Shown here: positions 7,556 to 15,945 of the stretch, in pieces
How positions within the stretch are numbered: the stretch's first letter is position 1
How the letters are laid out: each line of letters opens with the position of its first letter
Source: Moorella sp. E308F
GTDB lineage: Bacteria; Bacillota; DSM-521; Neomoorellales; Neomoorellaceae
Assembly (NCBI RefSeq): GCF_006538365.1
Contig: NZ_BJKN01000003.1
Location: 267,965-331,964 of the forward strand
Length of the DNA stretch: 64,000 nucleotides
Reading direction: 5' to 3'
Translations under genes and position numbers: made by a program
Notes under the pieces: model-generated
The model's input: the letters and a program-made list of their open reading frames with translations, nothing else
The model's database searches: none
What the model was told of the DNA's origin: nothing

Positions 7556-7592
7556 GAAGGGATAGGTCTAACAATATCCCTTCTTCGTTTTT
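7556..7592 (+). terminator. Rho-independent terminator
   Basis: GAAGGGATA (7556-7564) pairs perfectly with TATCCCTTC (7575-7583), 10-base loop, followed by TTCGTTTTT. It ends the SLH gene transcript. Two copies of GATAGAAGTAATAT lie just upstream at 7513-7542. Confidence 0.85.
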
Positions 7593-7667
7593 GACTAATA
7601 TTGAAATTTGATCCAGCGTTATCTTTATCACAAACTTATATGAAGTTGCAAAATAGGAGAGATCGAT

Positions 7668-8900
7668 ATGTCTAAGTTGAAATTAATCGCTCTTCTGGTC
7701 ATCGGCCTATTAGTTTTGGGGACGGGGTCAAAATTTATATTATCTGGAACAACAACGAACAACGGTGATGTTGCCCGGGAGCAGTCAAAAGGAAGGGCAA
7801 GTATAAAGCCCCCGGAAAGTAAAGACCAAAAAGAAAACCCTGAGGAGAAAGAAACGATTCCCTATAAAACAGTACCCCATGCTATCACTGTCGCTGGCGT
7901 GAACCATGAAGGAGAGATTATTGTAACTCTACCCCATCCCCACAACCCCGGGGATATATCATTAACCTACTATTGTTTCGATCCATATGAGCAAAAGCTT
8001 TATGAGCTGGCCAGTCCCTTAAGTTCAAAAAGGAAGATTCATTCTATATGCAAATATGGACCCTGGGTGGCCTGGATTGAAGGGACTACCGATTTTGAAT
8101 CCGAAGATTGGCTCCTGGCAGCCAAACACCTCCCTACCGGCAAGATAATCGAAATCAGCAAGAACAGGGTTGAGGAAATTAAGATCGAAGGCCCCGGGCC
8201 TTCTGGTATTCGCTATGAACCCGGGGATCTATCTATATTTGGCAATAAAATTACATGGGCACAATATGAAATTATAGACGGGAATTTGACAAGCGTCATA
8301 TATATCTATAACCTCGACCAAGGGCGTCTAGAAGCAATCGAGGAGTTGCCCGGCGCTCCACGAGTTATATTAAACAGTCCGGACATATATGACAATAAGC
8401 TGGTTTGGTCCCAGGCGCGTTTCGTATATGAAGAAATACGGGCGGAAAGCGATGTGTTCTTTAAAGATTTAGTCACCGGAAAAAAGTTTCGCCTAACATC
8501 CAACCATTGCAGCTTTGCACCCCGGATAAATGGCAGGAATGTTACCTGGCTGGCCAGAGACACAAGAGTGGGTAAATACGGCGAAATTGTCAAATATAAT
8601 TTAGATACTGATGAATCTATCCAGATCACCAATAATAGTGCCCATCGATACAGCACTACACCAACTATTGGAAATAAATTCATAACCTGGATGTGGAATG
8701 TTCGGGAGGAGGTCCAAGCATATGATCTGGAAATGAACGACGTCAGGGTTTTCGATACCGGTGTTATCGATTTGATTTATACCGGGGGGAATGTGCTGGC
8801 CTGGAGATGGAGAGACCCCTTTGAGATGGAAAAGTGGAGAAACAGTGAAACAGATCAAGTTCCCAGGAGTGAGGTCCGGTTCGTAATTATCGAACCTTAA
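7668..8900 (+). CDS. Exported beta-propeller (TolB-like repeat) protein
   Basis: 410 residues starting with a hydrophobic signal or anchor (LLVIGLLVLGTG). At least six repeats with the pattern [N/G]-x-[I/V]-[T/V/L]-W occur at intervals of roughly 45-60 residues (GPWVAWIEG, NKITWAQ, NKLVWSQ, GRNVTWLA, NKFITWMW, GNVLAWRW), as in TolB-like propellers. Such proteins often act as extracellular binding scaffolds. AGGAGAG precedes the ATG. It stands alone between two terminators, so it is probably monocistronic. Confidence 0.75.
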   Translation: MSKLKLIALLVIGLLVLGTGSKFILSGTTTNNGDVAREQSKGRASIKPPESKDQKENPEEKETIPYKTVPHAITVAGVNHEGEIIVTLPHPHNPGDISLTYYCFDPYEQKLYELASPLSSKRKIHSICKYGPWVAWIEGTTDFESEDWLLAAKHLPTGKIIEISKNRVEEIKIEGPGPSGIRYEPGDLSIFGNKITWAQYEIIDGNLTSVIYIYNLDQGRLEAIEELPGAPRVILNSPDIYDNKLVWSQARFVYEEIRAESDVFFKDLVTGKKFRLTSNHCSFAPRINGRNVTWLARDTRVGKYGEIVKYNLDTDESIQITNNSAHRYSTTPTIGNKFITWMWNVREEVQAYDLEMNDVRVFDTGVIDLIYTGGNVLAWRWRDPFEMEKWRNSETDQVPRSEVRFVIIEP

Positions 8901-8929
8901 TTTTTTGAGAGGGCACAAATCCAAAAAGC

Positions 8930-8964
8930 GGGGCTGTCACGAAAGCCAGTCGTGCAGCCCCTTT
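8930..8964 (+). terminator. Rho-independent terminator
   Basis: GGGGCTGTCACG (8930-8941) pairs with CGTGCAGCCCC (8951-8961) with one mismatch, followed by TTTCCTCT. It ends the propeller gene and faces the minus-strand cluster beyond. Confidence 0.75.
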
Positions 8965-9072
8965 CCTCTGTAATATTATAATGAGCTTTAAACTTGTTAA
9001 GTAGTGTGATACATTATAGGCAAAAAGGCAGATAGCATGATAGGTCCCCGCAATGAAAGCAGTCCCCTGCAG

Positions 9073-9711
9073 TCACAGGGGGCTCAATTTTTCTTCCCGA
9101 CGGAGGATTATGACGTCACCCTTGCGGTCGATGAGCTGTGCGGCGACAGTACTGCCGCCGGGCTCTACCAGCAGGTAGCAGCTGTTTTTTTCACGGCAGA
9201 CAGTACCGCGGGCGGAAAGTTTACAAAAGGTTTCCCGGCGGCGCTGGAGGGCTCTTTCTCCGTCCAGCAGGCGCAGGGCCAGGGTATCCATATTTAAAAG
9301 GCAGGGCAGGACCTGGTTGCCGGCCAGGATCAGCCGGGTGCGAAAGAAGCCCTCGACGTAAGGCTCAAAACTTTTTACTTTGCTACCGACCACATAGCCT
9401 GTCCCGCCCTCATCACGGCAGCGGGGCCGGCGCAGGCGTAAAGGTACCAGGACCATTTCCGGCCCCAGGACAATGGGGGCCAGGTGACTGCGGCCTTCCC
9501 TGGACCAGGCGGTATACTCCTGCCGCCAGGAAACCCCCAGATGAGAGGCCAGGGCCTTCAGGACGGTCTTTGTCCGACGGCGGTCCAGGATTTTTTGGCC
9601 GTCGTCCAGCCAGACCTCGGTGTAGTTACCGCAGTCGTCGCCTGTGCCGTAGACCGGCACCAGGCAATTAAGATTTTGCCACAGACCTTTCTGTATCCAG
9701 CTGACTGCCAA
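9073..9711 (-). CDS. Conserved-type protein, faint ComK-like pattern
   Basis: 212 residues. The TTG at 9711 is favoured over the GTG at 9720 because GGAGGT lies at the right distance only for TTG. The middle region (KTVLKALASHLGV ... APIVLGPEMVLVPLRLRRPRCRDE ... GYVVGSKVKSF) recalls the layout of ComK competence regulators, where a 'cPI-i---g-y-fP--S-----C-W' segment occurs. The match is weak and made by eye. It is the last gene of the minus-strand run of small proteins, 130 bp after the YvrJ gene. Confidence 0.5.
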   Translation of the reverse strand: MAVSWIQKGLWQNLNCLVPVYGTGDDCGNYTEVWLDDGQKILDRRRTKTVLKALASHLGVSWRQEYTAWSREGRSHLAPIVLGPEMVLVPLRLRRPRCRDEGGTGYVVGSKVKSFEPYVEGFFRTRLILAGNQVLPCLLNMDTLALRLLDGERALQRRRETFCKLSARGTVCREKNSCYLLVEPGGSTVAAQLIDRKGDVIILRREEKLSPL

Positions 9712-9853
9712 ATATACCACCTCCTGCCTAAGTTATATTATAAACGAACAGAAGTTCGCCCATCAAGACGGCCATTAATCACGAATCGACATAACGGCAG
9801 CAGCCGGCCTGCGGCACCGGCCGGAGCTTCAGTTTACGGCCCCGGCATTGGCT

Positions 9854-10003
9854 TTAGCCCGGCGCGGCCCTGTTCAAAGATTGGGCCAGGGCTTGGATGG
9901 CCGCCGTCAGGTCGTCGAGTTTTTTCTCCACCCTGACTAAGAGGTAAAAGGCGATGACCATGGGGAAGCCATAGTTGCCGATCTGGACCCAGAGGTTTTC
10001 CAT
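9854..10003 (-). CDS. YvrJ family protein
   Basis: 49 residues read on the minus strand from the ATG at 10003: MENLWVQIGNYGFPMVIAFY followed by LLVRVEKKLDDL and a short tail. A hydrophobic helix preceded by 'GNYGFP' and followed by 'RVEKKL' is the YvrJ signature. These are tiny membrane proteins of unknown role found in many spore-forming Firmicutes, often beside DUF2922 and DUF1659 genes as here. A GGAGG site (AAGGAGGGAGCC) precedes the start. Confidence 0.85.
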   Translation of the reverse strand: MENLWVQIGNYGFPMVIAFYLLVRVEKKLDDLTAAIQALAQSLNRAAPG

Positions 10004-10004
10004 G

Positions 10005-10235
10005 TCAGGCTCCCTCCTTTTCCTCGCTGAAGTTCCACTCCTGGACTACCTTTTCCCGGCCCTGGCCCAGGAGTTCCCCCCAGGCGGCGGCGCATTCGCC
10101 GCAGAGAATAAGGTCGCCGATGAGGGCAGTATCCTCCAGGAGCAGGATTTTACCTTCCAGGGTTTGCTGGCGGTCGCAGCAGTTGCAGCGTCCCCGCCGG
10201 GGCCGGGCGAAATAACTAAATTTGACCTGCAGCAT
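10005..10235 (-). CDS. Small zinc-ribbon-like protein
   Basis: 76 residues with CNCC near residue 17 and CGEC near residue 45, giving a likely zinc-binding four-Cys site. It ends one base before the YvrJ gene begins, so the two are translationally linked. No named family recognised. Probably a structural or nucleic-acid-binding ribbon (inference). Confidence 0.65.
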   Translation of the reverse strand: MLQVKFSYFARPRRGRCNCCDRQQTLEGKILLLEDTALIGDLILCGECAAAWGELLGQGREKVVQEWNFSEEKEGA

Positions 10236-10401
10236 ACCAGGAGCCTCCTCTTCTTATTTCCACCATTCGATGGTGGCGGTATGTCGCCATGAGCGGCTCC
10301 TCCAAAGCCACCTTGAACGGTTCCTGCTAAATTAAGGGGATGGGGTGAGCTACGAGTACCTCAACCCGCTCACCCCATCCTGGAATAACTAACCGCAAAG
10401 C

Positions 10402-10623
10402 TTAAGCAGCGATGATGTCGGTGACATCCCTGGTGACGATACGGGCCCCGACGATAGCCGTCAAGTCGCCGCCGGGCGAGGTAAAGATGTTCCTGGCCAG
10501 GATAAGGTCCATGACGGCCCGGACTTCAGCTTCGGTCAGGTTGTCGCGTGGGTCCTGGACGGCCAGGGTGGTGCGGCGGCCGGCGGCATTCTGGAAGATC
10601 AATTCCAGGCGTTTGGTAAGCAT
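10402..10623 (-). CDS. DUF2922 family protein
   Basis: 73 residues, full family length: 'KRLELIFQNAAGRRTTLAVQ', then DPRDNLTEAEVRAVMD and a C-terminal ARIVTRDVTDI. The pattern matches DUF2922 proteins, small Firmicute proteins of unknown function nearly always next to a DUF1659 gene. A GGAGGTGA site precedes the ATG. Confidence 0.85.
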   Translation of the reverse strand: MLTKRLELIFQNAAGRRTTLAVQDPRDNLTEAEVRAVMDLILARNIFTSPGGDLTAIVGARIVTRDVTDIIAA

Positions 10624-10648
10624 AACTGTTCACCTCCTATAGATTTAC

Positions 10649-10876
10649 TTAGGCGCCGGCACTGAGGTCGTTCTCGTTAACGCGGCTGACGGCGTTAACG
10701 GGATGTACCTGCAAGCTGCCGATGGCCTGGGCGACGTCGTAGACATCCTGGTCGCTGGCAGAGGGTTTGACGCGGCTGTAGGAGCGCACCCGGTAAACGG
10801 GCTGCCCAGTAGCGTCGGTCCCGGTCTGCACCTGCAGGCGTAAAGTGGTGGCCAGCGGGGTACTGATCACAGCCAT
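10649..10876 (-). CDS. DUF1659 family protein
   Basis: 75 residues from the ATG at 10876, preceded by GAGGTGAAA. Segments LRLQVQTGTDATGQPVYR and DVYDVAQAIGSLQ match DUF1659. It is the first gene of the minus-strand run DUF1659 - DUF2922 - zinc-ribbon - YvrJ - 212-residue protein. Function unknown. Confidence 0.85.
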   Translation of the reverse strand: MAVISTPLATTLRLQVQTGTDATGQPVYRVRSYSRVKPSASDQDVYDVAQAIGSLQVHPVNAVSRVNENDLSAGA

Positions 10877-11067
10877 TTGTTTCACCTCCCTTCGGACGGC
10901 TACATCATAGCATGGTTGCCTGCAAAAACGAACTAATGTTTGCATACAATTACGAGCCAGAACCTGTCGTTAACCGCTAATACCGGCTGCTAAGGAAAGC
11001 CAATAAAGCAGAAAAACGAAAGCAGGAATATCGTACCAGGCGGATTACTTTAACTTTTGGCAAAGAG

Positions 11068-11280
11068 ATGGAGAACCAGGCCGGCAGGCCCCTGGCAGGA
11101 TACCGGAGCGTTTATGTAGATAACAGGTCGCTCCGGATTATATGGAAGGTTACAGAACTGCAGGTAATCGAGGTCGCCATCATAGCCGGCATAGCCGAAC
11201 GCGAAGGAATGCTGGCCTATAAACTGGTTTCCAGGCGCAGGGAAGAATTGGAGAGGTTTATCAAAGAACTGGTTAAGTAA
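11068..11280 (+). pseudogene. RelE/ParE-like toxin, N-terminus doubtful
   Basis: 70 residues with GRPLAGYRSVYVDNRSLRIIWKV and a final LVSRRREELERFIKEL, resembling the central and C-terminal core of RelE/ParE mRNA interferases ('L-g-yr-r---yRiiy'). The frame is open back to 10981, but that part (KAEKRKQEYRTRR) has no start codon and lacks the usual N-terminal helix, so the gene is probably 5'-truncated. No antitoxin gene is seen next to it. Confidence 0.45.
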
Positions 11281-11375
11281 TAACAGGTCTTAATAAAATG
11301 CTAAGTAGTATCCAGTATGAACTACTTATCCAGGACGGTGTTACCGGCCTGGTAGAACTTCCAGGGAGCTCTTAA

Positions 11376-11759
11376 CTACGCAGCCATTATACAAAATTAA
11401 CCTTGTAATCCATTGACGCGCTTAACATATGCTGGTATTATTGTTCATAAAGTAAGCATAAGATATGTCGAAATAAATATAATGGAGCAGTCGACATGGA
11501 TAGCCATTACGCAGTCCTGGACTGTCTGCAAAGAAACGACAAGCTCACCCAGCGCGACATCGCCCGTTACACTGGCCTTTCCGCTTTCTGCGCTGCAGAT
11601 CTGGCCGGTATAGACGGCCGCAATACCCTGGTAATCACCTGGCAGGCCGGGGAAGAATACCAGCCCCCGGGGATAGAAGTGGTGAATATAATCCCCCGAT
11701 TGTAGGGATTAGGGAGTAGAAAAAAATAATAGACACTCATAGTTACATAAAATGGTATT
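11376..11759 (+). repeat. ~385-bp direct repeat, copy 1
   Basis: This block recurs at 12890-13275 with the same order: the end of a DUF433-like fragment (CTACGCAGCC...), an AT-rich leader, the winged-helix ORF and a trailing 'ACTCATAGT-ACATA-AATGG'. Identity is high to the eye throughout. The two copies flank the 11844-12717 gene pair, so recombination between them would delete it. Confidence 0.85.
11496..11705 (+). CDS. Small winged-helix-type ORF, copy 1
   Basis: 69 residues. The N-terminal half (HYAVLDCLQRNDKLTQRDIA, then GLSAFCA) looks like the helix-turn-helix of MarR-type regulators associated with polysaccharide clusters. The second half (GRNTLVITWQAGEEY...GIEVVNII) is a short strand-rich segment of unknown origin. 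GGAGCAG precedes the ATG. Compared with copy 2 it has several substitutions (GLSAF for GLSAS) and one fewer codon near the end. Role unknown. A regulator remnant is possible. Confidence 0.45.
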   Translation: MDSHYAVLDCLQRNDKLTQRDIARYTGLSAFCAADLAGIDGRNTLVITWQAGEEYQPPGIEVVNIIPRL

Positions 11760-11843
11760 AATTATTAGCGGTAGTAGAACTATTTAAGCAGAGGGCTTTT
11801 TAGTATGCTCTTTTAGCTTCTTTGTTGAGGGGAGGGTTAGCGG

Positions 11844-12194
11844 GTGGAAGAACAAAAAGACGCCAACCTGGCAATGTATGCGGACGAGCACGCCATGCGA
11901 TTAGAGTTTGCCGATATTGTAAGAGTTGACGCTAACGCGGAAAGGGTTATTCTAACCTTTATTCAACGATATCCAGAAGCCGAGGCAGCAAACCGAACAG
12001 AAACTAAGCCCCCTATTCCTGGCGTCCAGTATATGCCGAATGGGCGTATCGTTAGCCGCGTGGTTGTGTCTTGGCCACATCTGATACGTATACGGGATAT
12101 GCTTAATAAACTTATCTCCGAACGGGCCTCTGATGTAGTAGCTGCCGCCCAAACTATAATGGGAGGGAAAAAAGCTATTGATTCAGAAAAATAA
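11844..12194 (+). CDS. DUF3467-like small protein
   Basis: 116 residues from a GTG at 11844 behind GGGGAGGG. The layout 'FADIVRVDANAERVILTFIQ ... GRIVSRVVVSWPHLIRIRDML' resembles DUF3467 proteins, where a phage-like 'd---v--sp-eF-ldF' segment is followed by 'aRiimsp-HakrLl-aL'. The stop overlaps the start of 12178-12717, so they form a coupled pair. Function unknown. Confidence 0.6.
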   Translation: MEEQKDANLAMYADEHAMRLEFADIVRVDANAERVILTFIQRYPEAEAANRTETKPPIPGVQYMPNGRIVSRVVVSWPHLIRIRDMLNKLISERASDVVAAAQTIMGGKKAIDSEK

Positions 12195-12717
12195 CATAAT
12201 CCAATTCCCCGGCGGAGATCAGACTACTTTTGAACAAACGCCCCGTGATATTACCGTCAATGATGCTGGACTGCCCATTGGGAATATTATAAAAGAGGCA
12301 TTCCTCGATAGGATTGTATTCGTACCAAGAGTTTCTGAGAGACAGGAGAATCTAAGAAACGAACTAATGCAAAGAATTGTCCAAACGGCGCAGGCAATTA
12401 ATGAAACAGCCGTTACCCGGGAAGGGGAGACTCAGGTGGACTGGCAGGAGAAATATCTCGATAAGCTGGACCGTGATATCGGCGAAATCAAGCAATCGCT
12501 GCAAGCTACCGAGGAGCGTATTGCCGCTATGGTGAGCCAGACCCTGGGTGAAATCCGCGACCGCGATAATCAGCGGCACGCAGAGGTTCAGACCATCAGG
12601 GCCGACATGCAGGCTATACGTTCGGATAACGAGGAGACCCGCCGCTGGATAATAGGGATGGCTATAGCTACGATCCTGGGTATAGCTGCAATGGTTGTTA
12701 CTGTTCTACTAAAGTGA
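12178..12717 (+). CDS. Coiled-coil protein with C-terminal membrane anchor
   Basis: 179 residues from a TTG at 12178 that overlaps the upstream gene by 17 bp, with GGGAGG 10-15 bases upstream. Residues 60-155 are charged and heptad-like (KLDRDIGEIKQSLQATEERI, RADMQAIRSDNEETRR). The last 25 residues (WIIGMAIATILGIAAMVV) form one membrane span. This tail-anchored coiled-coil design is common in phage-derived and small Firmicute proteins. No family assigned. It lies between the two 385-bp repeats with its DUF3467-like partner. Confidence 0.6.
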   Translation: MIQKNNIIQFPGGDQTTFEQTPRDITVNDAGLPIGNIIKEAFLDRIVFVPRVSERQENLRNELMQRIVQTAQAINETAVTREGETQVDWQEKYLDKLDRDIGEIKQSLQATEERIAAMVSQTLGEIRDRDNQRHAEVQTIRADMQAIRSDNEETRRWIIGMAIATILGIAAMVVTVLLK

Positions 12718-12733
12718 AGGTGAGGTTCCGCAT

Positions 12734-12850
12734 TTGGCATTAGAGCGACAGGAGCCTGAAGAGGGTAATTTGTCCCCTCGCAAACGCGAAGAAGTTGAGA
12801 AAAAGCTTCAAAGAAAAGATAAAATTGAAGATAGTGTGCTTATCAAATAG
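12734..12850 (+). CDS. Possible 38-residue charged ORF
   Basis: A TTG at 12734 follows GGTGAGG by about nine bases and opens a very charged 38-residue frame (PRKRE, EVEKKLQRKDK). It starts 17 bp after the coiled-coil gene. Only the ribosome site and position support it. Confidence 0.3.
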   Translation: MALERQEPEEGNLSPRKREEVEKKLQRKDKIEDSVLIK

Positions 12851-12857
12851 TATTGTT

Positions 12858-12914
12858 GTGAAAAAAGAAGATATCCTGGCGGCACTGCGCTACGCAGCCA
12901 TTATACAAAATTAA
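12858..12914 (+). pseudogene. DUF433-type antitoxin C-terminal scrap
   Basis: The frame reads KKEDILAALRYAA followed by IIQN and a stop. 'EDILAALRYAA' is the usual ending of DUF433 antitoxins. The preceding two-thirds of the gene are absent. The last part of this scrap is also the left end of both 385-bp repeats. Confidence 0.5.
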
Positions 12915-13275
12915 CCTTGTAATCCATTGACGCGCTTAACATATGCTGGTATTATTGTTCATAAAGTAAGCATAAGATATGTCGAAATAAATATAATGGA
13001 GCAGTCGGCATGAATAGCCATTACGCAGTCCTGGACTGTCTGCAAAGAAACGACAAGCTCACCCAGCGTGAGATCGCCCGCCGTACTGGCCTTTCCGCTT
13101 CCTGCGCTGCAGACCTGGCGGGTATAGACGGCCGCAACACCCTGGTAATCACCTGGCAGGCCGGGGAAGAGTACGTAGTATTGCAGGGAATTGAAGTGGT
13201 GAATATAATCGACCGATTGTAGAGATAAGAGAGTATAAAGAAATTAAAAGGCACTCATAGTAACATATAATGGTA
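12890..13275 (+). repeat. ~385-bp direct repeat, copy 2
   Basis: Second copy of the block at 11376-11759. It begins inside the DUF433-like scrap and ends just before the AbrB fragment at 13285. Differences are scattered substitutions and one small indel in the ORF. Confidence 0.85.
13010..13222 (+). CDS. Small winged-helix-type ORF, copy 2
   Basis: 70 residues, nearly the same as the ORF at 11496. The HTH-like half reads KLTQREIARRTGLSASC, closer to a canonical winged helix than copy 1, so this may be the parental copy. The same GGAGCAG ribosome site is present. Location upstream of the polysaccharide cluster fits an EPS-linked MarR-type regulator fragment, but the protein is shorter than such regulators. 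Confidence 0.45.
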   Translation: MNSHYAVLDCLQRNDKLTQREIARRTGLSASCAADLAGIDGRNTLVITWQAGEEYVVLQGIEVVNIIDRL

Positions 13276-13284
13276 TTTTGTGGG

Positions 13285-13498
13285 GTAGTCCCAGTGTTGC
13301 CGATTATCCCTGCTACCAACAAAATCACTATCAGAGTTGTTAATAAACGGCAACAGGAAAGGGTAGTGCGGGCTATTGCCGGGAAATGGAAAGATCGTCG
13401 TGACCTGGTCGACGATCTTTTGAAAATTCGGGAGGACGAAGATGACCGCCCGGGAACAAGCCTTGAATAAATATGTTATAGATACCGGAGTGACTTAA
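13285..13498 (+). pseudogene. AbrB-type antitoxin / PIN toxin remnant
   Basis: Codons from about 13285 give IPATNKITIRVVNKR ... DDLLKIREDEDDRPG, matching the C-terminal two-thirds of the intact antitoxin at 43957-44226 (PGTNKITIKL ... EMLRIREDEDDRSG). The overlapping frame at 13442-13498 reads 18 codons ending KYVIDTGVT, parallel to the start of the intact toxin at 44198 (KYVVDTNII), then stops. Both genes are truncated, so this is a dead copy of the 44-kb toxin-antitoxin pair. Confidence 0.7.
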
Positions 13499-13501
13499 AC
13501 C

Positions 13502-13609
13502 ATGAAAGGCCTTATCCTCTCCGGCGGCAAGGGCACCCGCCTGCGGCCCCTCACATACACCACCACCAAGCAGCTCATTCCTGTGGCCAACCGGCCCATT
13601 TTTTATTAA
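13502..13609 (+). pseudogene. Glucose-1-phosphate thymidylyltransferase N-terminal remnant
   Basis: The frame [18 protein letters not shown] followed by [15 protein letters not shown] is the nucleotide-binding start of RfbA-type sugar-1-phosphate nucleotidyltransferases (signature GGxGTRLxPLT and the KQLxPVxxxP motif), but it stops after 35 codons. Full-length enzymes are about 290 or 350 residues. It lies 13 bp before the first intact sugar gene, so the 5' gene of the cluster was lost by deletion. Confidence 0.85.
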
Positions 13610-13622
13610 AGGAGCGACCTAC

Positions 13623-14972
13623 ATGTCCGTTCCCCATGTCATTACCGAAAAAACTTATGCCGCCGAACTGATACATAAAATCAAAACGCGCCAGGCCAAC
13701 GTAGCCGTTGTCGGCCTGGGATATGTAGGCCTACCGCTGGCGGTAGAGAAAGCCAAGGTGGGCTTTAATGTTTTAGGCATCGAGCAGAATCCTAAAAGAG
13801 CGTTCAAAGTAAACAACGGCGAAAACTATATCCTGGACGTCAAAGATGAAGAGTTAAAATCCCTGGTCCAAGAGGGGAAGATAAAAGCTTATACTGATTT
13901 CAACTGTTTACCCCAGGCCGATGTCATCGTCATCTGCGTTCCCACCCCCCTGGACGCCAACCGTGATCCAGATATCACCTACATCAAAAACGTTACGGCA
14001 GAAATAGCCCGGCACTTGCGCCCGGGCCAGCTAATTACCCTGGAGAGCACCACCTACCCCGGCACCACCCAGGAGGTCATCCTGCCCCGCTTAGCAGCAA
14101 CGGGCCTCAAGGTAGGCGAAGATTTCTTCCTGGCCCATTCGCCGGAAAGGGTGGACCCCGGCAACAAGCGTTTTACCACTAACAACATTTCCAAGGTCGT
14201 CGGCGGCGTGACACCCGCATGCCTGGAGGTGGCCTGTACCTTCTATGCCCAGACCATCCAGCAGGTAGTACCGGTATCCTCGCCGGCCGTAGCCGAGATG
14301 ACGAAAGTCTTCGAAAATACCTACCGCGCCGTCAACATAGCCCTGGTGAATGAATTAATGCTCCTCTGCGACAAAATGGGCCTGGACGTTTGGGAAGTAA
14401 TTGACGCCGCCGGTACCAAGCCCTTCGGCATCCAGACCTTTTATCCCGGCCCGGGCGTTGGCGGTCACTGCATCCCCGTCGATCCCTTTTATCTGGCCTG
14501 GAAGGCGCGGGAGTACGACTTCCAAACCCGTTTCATCGAGCTTGCGGGGGAAATCAACATCCAGGTATCTTATTATGTTGTCGATAAGGTTATCGAGGCC
14601 TTAAATAGGATACAAAAAGCCGTTAACGGCTCCCGCATCCTTATCCTGGGCGTGGCTTACAAAAAAGACATTCCCGACATCCGGGAGTCTCCGGCCTTGA
14701 GGATTATCCCCCAGCTCATCAAACGCGGCGCGGTTTTGAGCTACCATGATCCCTATATTCCCTTTATAGAACCCCGGGAATGCCCTCAATTCAGCGCCGC
14801 CAGCGTGGAGCTTTCGGCCGAAAGAATCGCCGCCGCCGATCTCGTCCTGATTCTCACCGACCACTCCGGTATCGACTACCAGTGGGTGGTGGATCAGGCC
14901 AGGATCGTCGTTGATACGCGCAACGCTACTAAACACGTAAATAATAACCGGCACAAGATCATCAAAATTTGA
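13623..14972 (+). CDS. wbpA: UDP-N-acetylglucosamine 6-dehydrogenase (WbpA type)
   Basis: 449 residues, full length for the UDP-glucose/GDP-mannose dehydrogenase superfamily. The Rossmann motif VVGLGYVGLPLA (about 29-40) binds NAD. The catalytic Cys283 is in GVGGHCIPVDPF. ESTTYPGTT and SPERVDPGN are also conserved. It oxidises C6 of a UDP-HexNAc to the uronic acid. The following WbpB-, WbpD- and WbpE-type genes indicate that the substrate is UDP-GlcNAc and the product feeds a 2,3-diaminouronic acid route. GGAGCGACC precedes the ATG. Confidence 0.9.
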   Translation: MSVPHVITEKTYAAELIHKIKTRQANVAVVGLGYVGLPLAVEKAKVGFNVLGIEQNPKRAFKVNNGENYILDVKDEELKSLVQEGKIKAYTDFNCLPQADVIVICVPTPLDANRDPDITYIKNVTAEIARHLRPGQLITLESTTYPGTTQEVILPRLAATGLKVGEDFFLAHSPERVDPGNKRFTTNNISKVVGGVTPACLEVACTFYAQTIQQVVPVSSPAVAEMTKVFENTYRAVNIALVNELMLLCDKMGLDVWEVIDAAGTKPFGIQTFYPGPGVGGHCIPVDPFYLAWKAREYDFQTRFIELAGEINIQVSYYVVDKVIEALNRIQKAVNGSRILILGVAYKKDIPDIRESPALRIIPQLIKRGAVLSYHDPYIPFIEPRECPQFSAASVELSAERIAAADLVLILTDHSGIDYQWVVDQARIVVDTRNATKHVNNNRHKIIKI

Positions 14973-14997
14973 GCCCTGGAACGAAAGGGAATGACCT

Positions 14998-15945
14998 ATG
15001 AATGTAGGAGTAATCGGTGCGGGGAACTGGGGTAAAAACCTGGTGCGCACTTTCCACCGCCTGGGGGAACTGGCCGGGGTAGCGGAGGTAAATCCCGAGC
15101 TGCAAAAGGCCATCAGGACAGATTACCCCGGCGTTACGGTTTATAAAGAAGCCGGGGAAATTATCGCCAGCGACGTTCCTGCCGTAGCCGTGGCTACACC
15201 GGCCCATACCCACTACCGGGTAGCGCGGGAGGCCCTGCTGGCCGGTAAAGACGTATTTGTCGAGAAACCCCTGGCCCTATCCCGGGCCGAGGCTGAAGAA
15301 CTGGTAGACCTGGCGGCGGCTAAAAACCGCATCCTGATGGCCGGGCACCTTCTCCTCTACCAGCCAGCCATCCAGTGGCTGAAAAACTATATTGCCTCCG
15401 GCGCCGTCGGCGATGTAGCCTACCTCTCCCAGGAAAGGTTGAAGCTCGGTCGCGTGCGCGCGGTGGAGAACGTCCTGTGGAGCTTCGGCGTCCACGATAT
15501 TGCCGTGCTCCTCTACCTGGTGGGAGAAAAGCCACAGGAGGTCAAGGCCGCAGGCCAGTGTTTCCTGCAGGAAGGTATCGAAGACGATGTCCACGTGCAT
15601 CTCAAGTTTAGCGGCGGCGTGCAGGCCCACCTGCATGTATCCTGGCTGTGGCCGGAGCAGAGGCGCCGCCTGACCATAGCCGGTTCCAAAGCCATGCTTA
15701 CCTATGATGAACTGGCGCAGGAGGTCGTTCTGCATAAAAAGCGGATAACCCCGGAGCTGCATAACCGTGATGAGGGCAGCGAGGTAGTCTTCCGGGGCAG
15801 TGAAGAACCACTCCTGCTGGAGTGCCGCCATTTCCTGGAGTGTATAAAGGAGCGGAAAGAGCCTTTATCTAACGGCCGGAGCGCCCTGGAGGTAATCGAA
15901 GTCCTGGAGAGGGCCGGAAAACAATTGAAGGAAGATGGAGTATGA
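14998..15945 (+). CDS. wbpB: Gfo/Idh/MocA oxidoreductase (WbpB type)
   Basis: 315 residues. NAD-binding start [14 protein letters not shown], the conserved EKPLALS with catalytic Lys near residue 92, and GHLLLYQPA. In diaminouronate synthesis this enzyme oxidises C3 of UDP-GlcNAcA to a ketone for later transamination. It follows WbpA by 25 bp, and its stop overlaps the acetyltransferase start by 4 bp (ATGA), a strong sign of operon coupling. Confidence 0.85.
   Translation: MNVGVIGAGNWGKNLVRTFHRLGELAGVAEVNPELQKAIRTDYPGVTVYKEAGEIIASDVPAVAVATPAHTHYRVAREALLAGKDVFVEKPLALSRAEAEELVDLAAAKNRILMAGHLLLYQPAIQWLKNYIASGAVGDVAYLSQERLKLGRVRAVENVLWSFGVHDIAVLLYLVGEKPQEVKAAGQCFLQEGIEDDVHVHLKFSGGVQAHLHVSWLWPEQRRRLTIAGSKAMLTYDELAQEVVLHKKRITPELHNRDEGSEVVFRGSEEPLLLECRHFLECIKERKEPLSNGRSALEVIEVLERAGKQLKEDGV

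Noticed and set aside
8306-8683. Minus-strand 125-codon frame inside the propeller gene
   Set aside because: No ribosome site or plausible protein character; the plus-strand repeats explain the sequence.
9138-9671. Long plus-strand open frame (177 codons) opposite the ComK-like gene
   Set aside because: Its product is Pro/Arg/Gly-rich low-complexity, has no ribosome site, and mirrors a GC-rich minus-strand gene with a good start.
9073-9711. Firm naming as ComK
   Set aside because: Only a loose pattern is visible; size and ends differ from ComK, so only a weak resemblance is reported.
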